A DNA stretch of 64,000 bases from Gordionus sp. m RMFG-2023 (Eukaryota; Nematomorpha; Gordioida; Chordodea; Parachordodidae). The stretch is from NCBI RefSeq assembly GCF_954871325.1, contig NC_088778.1:9457743-9521742 (forward strand), in the 5' to 3' direction. Positions 62,283 to 64,000 of this stretch are shown here, piece after piece. Made by a program: the position numbers and the translations under genes. Numbering within the stretch: position 1 is the stretch's first letter; every line of letters begins with the position of its first letter. Under the pieces are notes generated by a model. It saw only the letters and a program-made list of their open reading frames with translations. It was not told the origin of the DNA and did no database searches.

Positions 62283-63195
62283 TTAGAATATGGATGTGTT
62301 ATTAAATTTGTCCCAGTTTTTCTCCAACATTTCATTGATGAGGGCTCCATAGGTTATATCCGTGTAAAGATATTTCAGCTCAATCAGATATTTCCCAGTG
62401 AGATTAGCTATAGATCTGGTATGAGTTAGTATCAACATAAATTTGATCAAATTTTGAGATTCGGATTTGCTTTTATTCGCGGCGATGAGTTGAAAATTCT
62501 TGAGGGCTTCGGTGATAACGTACAAAAGTTTTTCCTTCTTTTTTGTCATAAGGATATCTTTATTTAGCAATAAAATCAAATGTATCAAAGAGACTATTTT
62601 TCACTAGTATATAAAAAAAATAGATATAAATCCAAAAATAATGATATGCAAATGAAGGGTTAGGATTAGGGTTACATAATCAAAATAAAAATGAATCAAA
62701 ATTCTAAGGATATTATTATAATACGATGAAGTTTGCAAACCCACTTAAAGCCAGCGCGTTTATATTTTAGCTAACATAGTAAGATATAGAACAATAAGAT
62801 TTTTGGCAAGAAGAGGACCACTTAAAGGGTGTCAATAGAAGGAAGAGGCCAAATTGGTGACAGATTTTTCAAAAATATTTACTTCCTGTCCCAAATTCTT
62901 TTTCTAAACTGTATTGTTTGAATCTTATTTTAAAATATAAATTTGTTAAATTAAATTTTAAAATGTTTTTCTTCAATAACAAAATGATATTTCACAATTT
63001 TACGTAACAATGCGATCTCAAATTCTCCTTAAAGAAATTTGTTGTTTAGACTTTTTACTACTAAATTATATATCCGTTATATATTATGTACCATATTTGT
63101 ATAGAGTCATAATTTTGAGGCATATAAACTCTTCCAACGTTATCTTCATGTCGTAAAAACGGGAAGATATAAGCAAGATTGTTTCGTATATTTCT
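62283..63195 (-). CDS. Nuclear receptor, last two exons of the ligand-binding domain
   Basis: Nuclear receptors are ligand-regulated transcription factors of animals. Exon 63195-63092 reads EIYETILLISSRFYDMKITL then EEFICLKIMTLYKY, fitting helices 6-8 (RXR [34 protein letters not shown]). A 534-nt intron follows, then exon 62557-62283 in matching phase: KLLYVITEALKNF (helix 9), SQNLIKFMLILTHTRSIANL and KYLIELKYL (helices 10-11), and LINEMLEKN, the AF-2 helix 12 with the phi-phi-x-E-phi-phi pattern. It stops at TAA 62285-62283. The rest (DNA-binding domain, helices 1-5) was not found before 64000. Which subfamily it belongs to cannot be told; similarity is to NR2/RXR-like domains. Convergent with the LC8 gene. 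Confidence 0.78.
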
Positions 63196-64000
63196 CTAGG
63201 TATATTCATGTAGTCTAATATGTTTCTTTTTAAAAATATAATCATAGGTAATATGGTATTTATCTTCCAATATAGTAAAACAGAGATTTAGCAACCCCAT
63301 GAAATATTTTTATTAAATTAATTTGCTCTAGAAAAGTTCATAAATTTTTTTATAAATTGCAACCCGGCCATAAAAAAAAACTTAACTTTGTAAAAATTTT
63401 ATTTGGATGATTCGGGTCGCTCTCTAAGATATCTAATTAAAGCATATGTATATTAGAAAAAACTAACATTTATATATTTTATTTGAATCATTGTCCAAAA
63501 TTTTTGGACAAACACATTTAATCTAAAATTGACGTGTTTTAGTCCGTAGTTATTTGTTTAGATGATTCATTATTTTTGTAAATTGTTTGGGAAGCGTCGC
63601 CCTTTAGCACACCAAAATTTTTTTTTTTAAATATCTAGACTTTCTTTTAATAAGTTGTTAAGAACTTTTTTTGGAACCATCTAACCCTATAATAATATAA
63701 TTGGAATTAAAACTAACATTTAGCATTCAAAATGAAAAGAGCAATTAGTATATAGATTAATCACATGATTTTAAATATCTGATTAATCAATTATAAGGAA
63801 AATTAATTTTAAAACATTTCTACGGAGCGAGGTTTATTTTTATTTAATTCATTTTTAGGCCTGCCCTGGGTTTTATATATTTTTTTTATTTTTAAGCCCG
63901 TTTGGGATGGCACGTGTCTGAAATATATTAAATGATTTAAGTTTTATAAAAATTTGGCCGAACCCTTTAATTGCGCACTCTTATTAAAATTTTCTACATC
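63196..64000. other. Probable nuclear receptor intron to the window edge
   Basis: AT-rich, no exon recognised on either strand. A GGCCTGCCCTGGG / AAGCCCG pair at 63859-63902 looks like another short element of the GCCC-word type. Upstream receptor exons should lie right of 64000. Confidence 0.5.

Noticed and set aside
1-64000. tRNA, rRNA or other structured RNA genes
   Set aside because: No cloverleaf with A and B boxes and no rRNA-like conserved block was seen by eye; a covariance-model search would be needed to exclude small RNAs.

Overview
The window looks like nuclear DNA from a very AT-rich invertebrate animal. The case for an animal rests on a YTHDC2/Bgcn-type gene, a nuclear-receptor ligand-binding domain (a metazoan family), an LC8-type dynein light chain and a mitochondrial IF-2 gene, all with spliceosomal introns and the standard genetic code. 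Introns are either tiny (39-47 nt) or kilobases long and full of transposons. I cannot name the phylum from sequence alone. No rRNA, tRNA or CRISPR array was seen.

Left end (1-9147, minus strand): the 5' half of the mitochondrial translation initiation factor IF-2 gene. Five exons packed between 9147 and 8383 are followed by an intron of about 8.1 kb and then the exon carrying the DTPGH motif (296-108). Inside that intron, on the opposite strand, lie two genes for unrecognised, disordered proteins that begin with a signal peptide (1805-4024 and 4589-7972).

Intergenic block (9.2-23.4 kb): a row of mobile elements. In order these are a MITE, a young Ty3/gypsy element with near-identical LTRs, a decayed hAT transposon, a non-coding LTR element of 2.8 kb and a 5'-truncated LINE. 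They separate the divergently transcribed mtIF2 and YTHDC2-like genes.

Centre and right (23.4-61.15 kb, plus strand): one gene of at least 32 exons, rebuilt by homology and intron phase, for a protein of about 1,800 residues. Its order is R3H, RecA1, RecA2 interrupted by ankyrin repeats, HA2/winged helix, OB-like region and YTH. The domain order and splice phases hold together, but the helicase catalytic motifs are replaced (DEVH has become DDIN, and motif VI has lost its arginines). The YTH part lacks the tryptophans expected in the m6A cage. This resembles Drosophila Bgcn, a YTHDC2 relative known to lack critical ATPase residues. Its introns hold a hAT element with another element nested inside it, a second hAT relic, a hAT-type MITE with a perfect 8-bp target duplication, a degenerate tandem array and a mariner relic.

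Right end (61.5-64 kb): a single-exon divergent LC8 dynein light chain (plus strand), convergent with the last two exons of a nuclear receptor gene (minus strand) whose remainder lies at or beyond the right edge.
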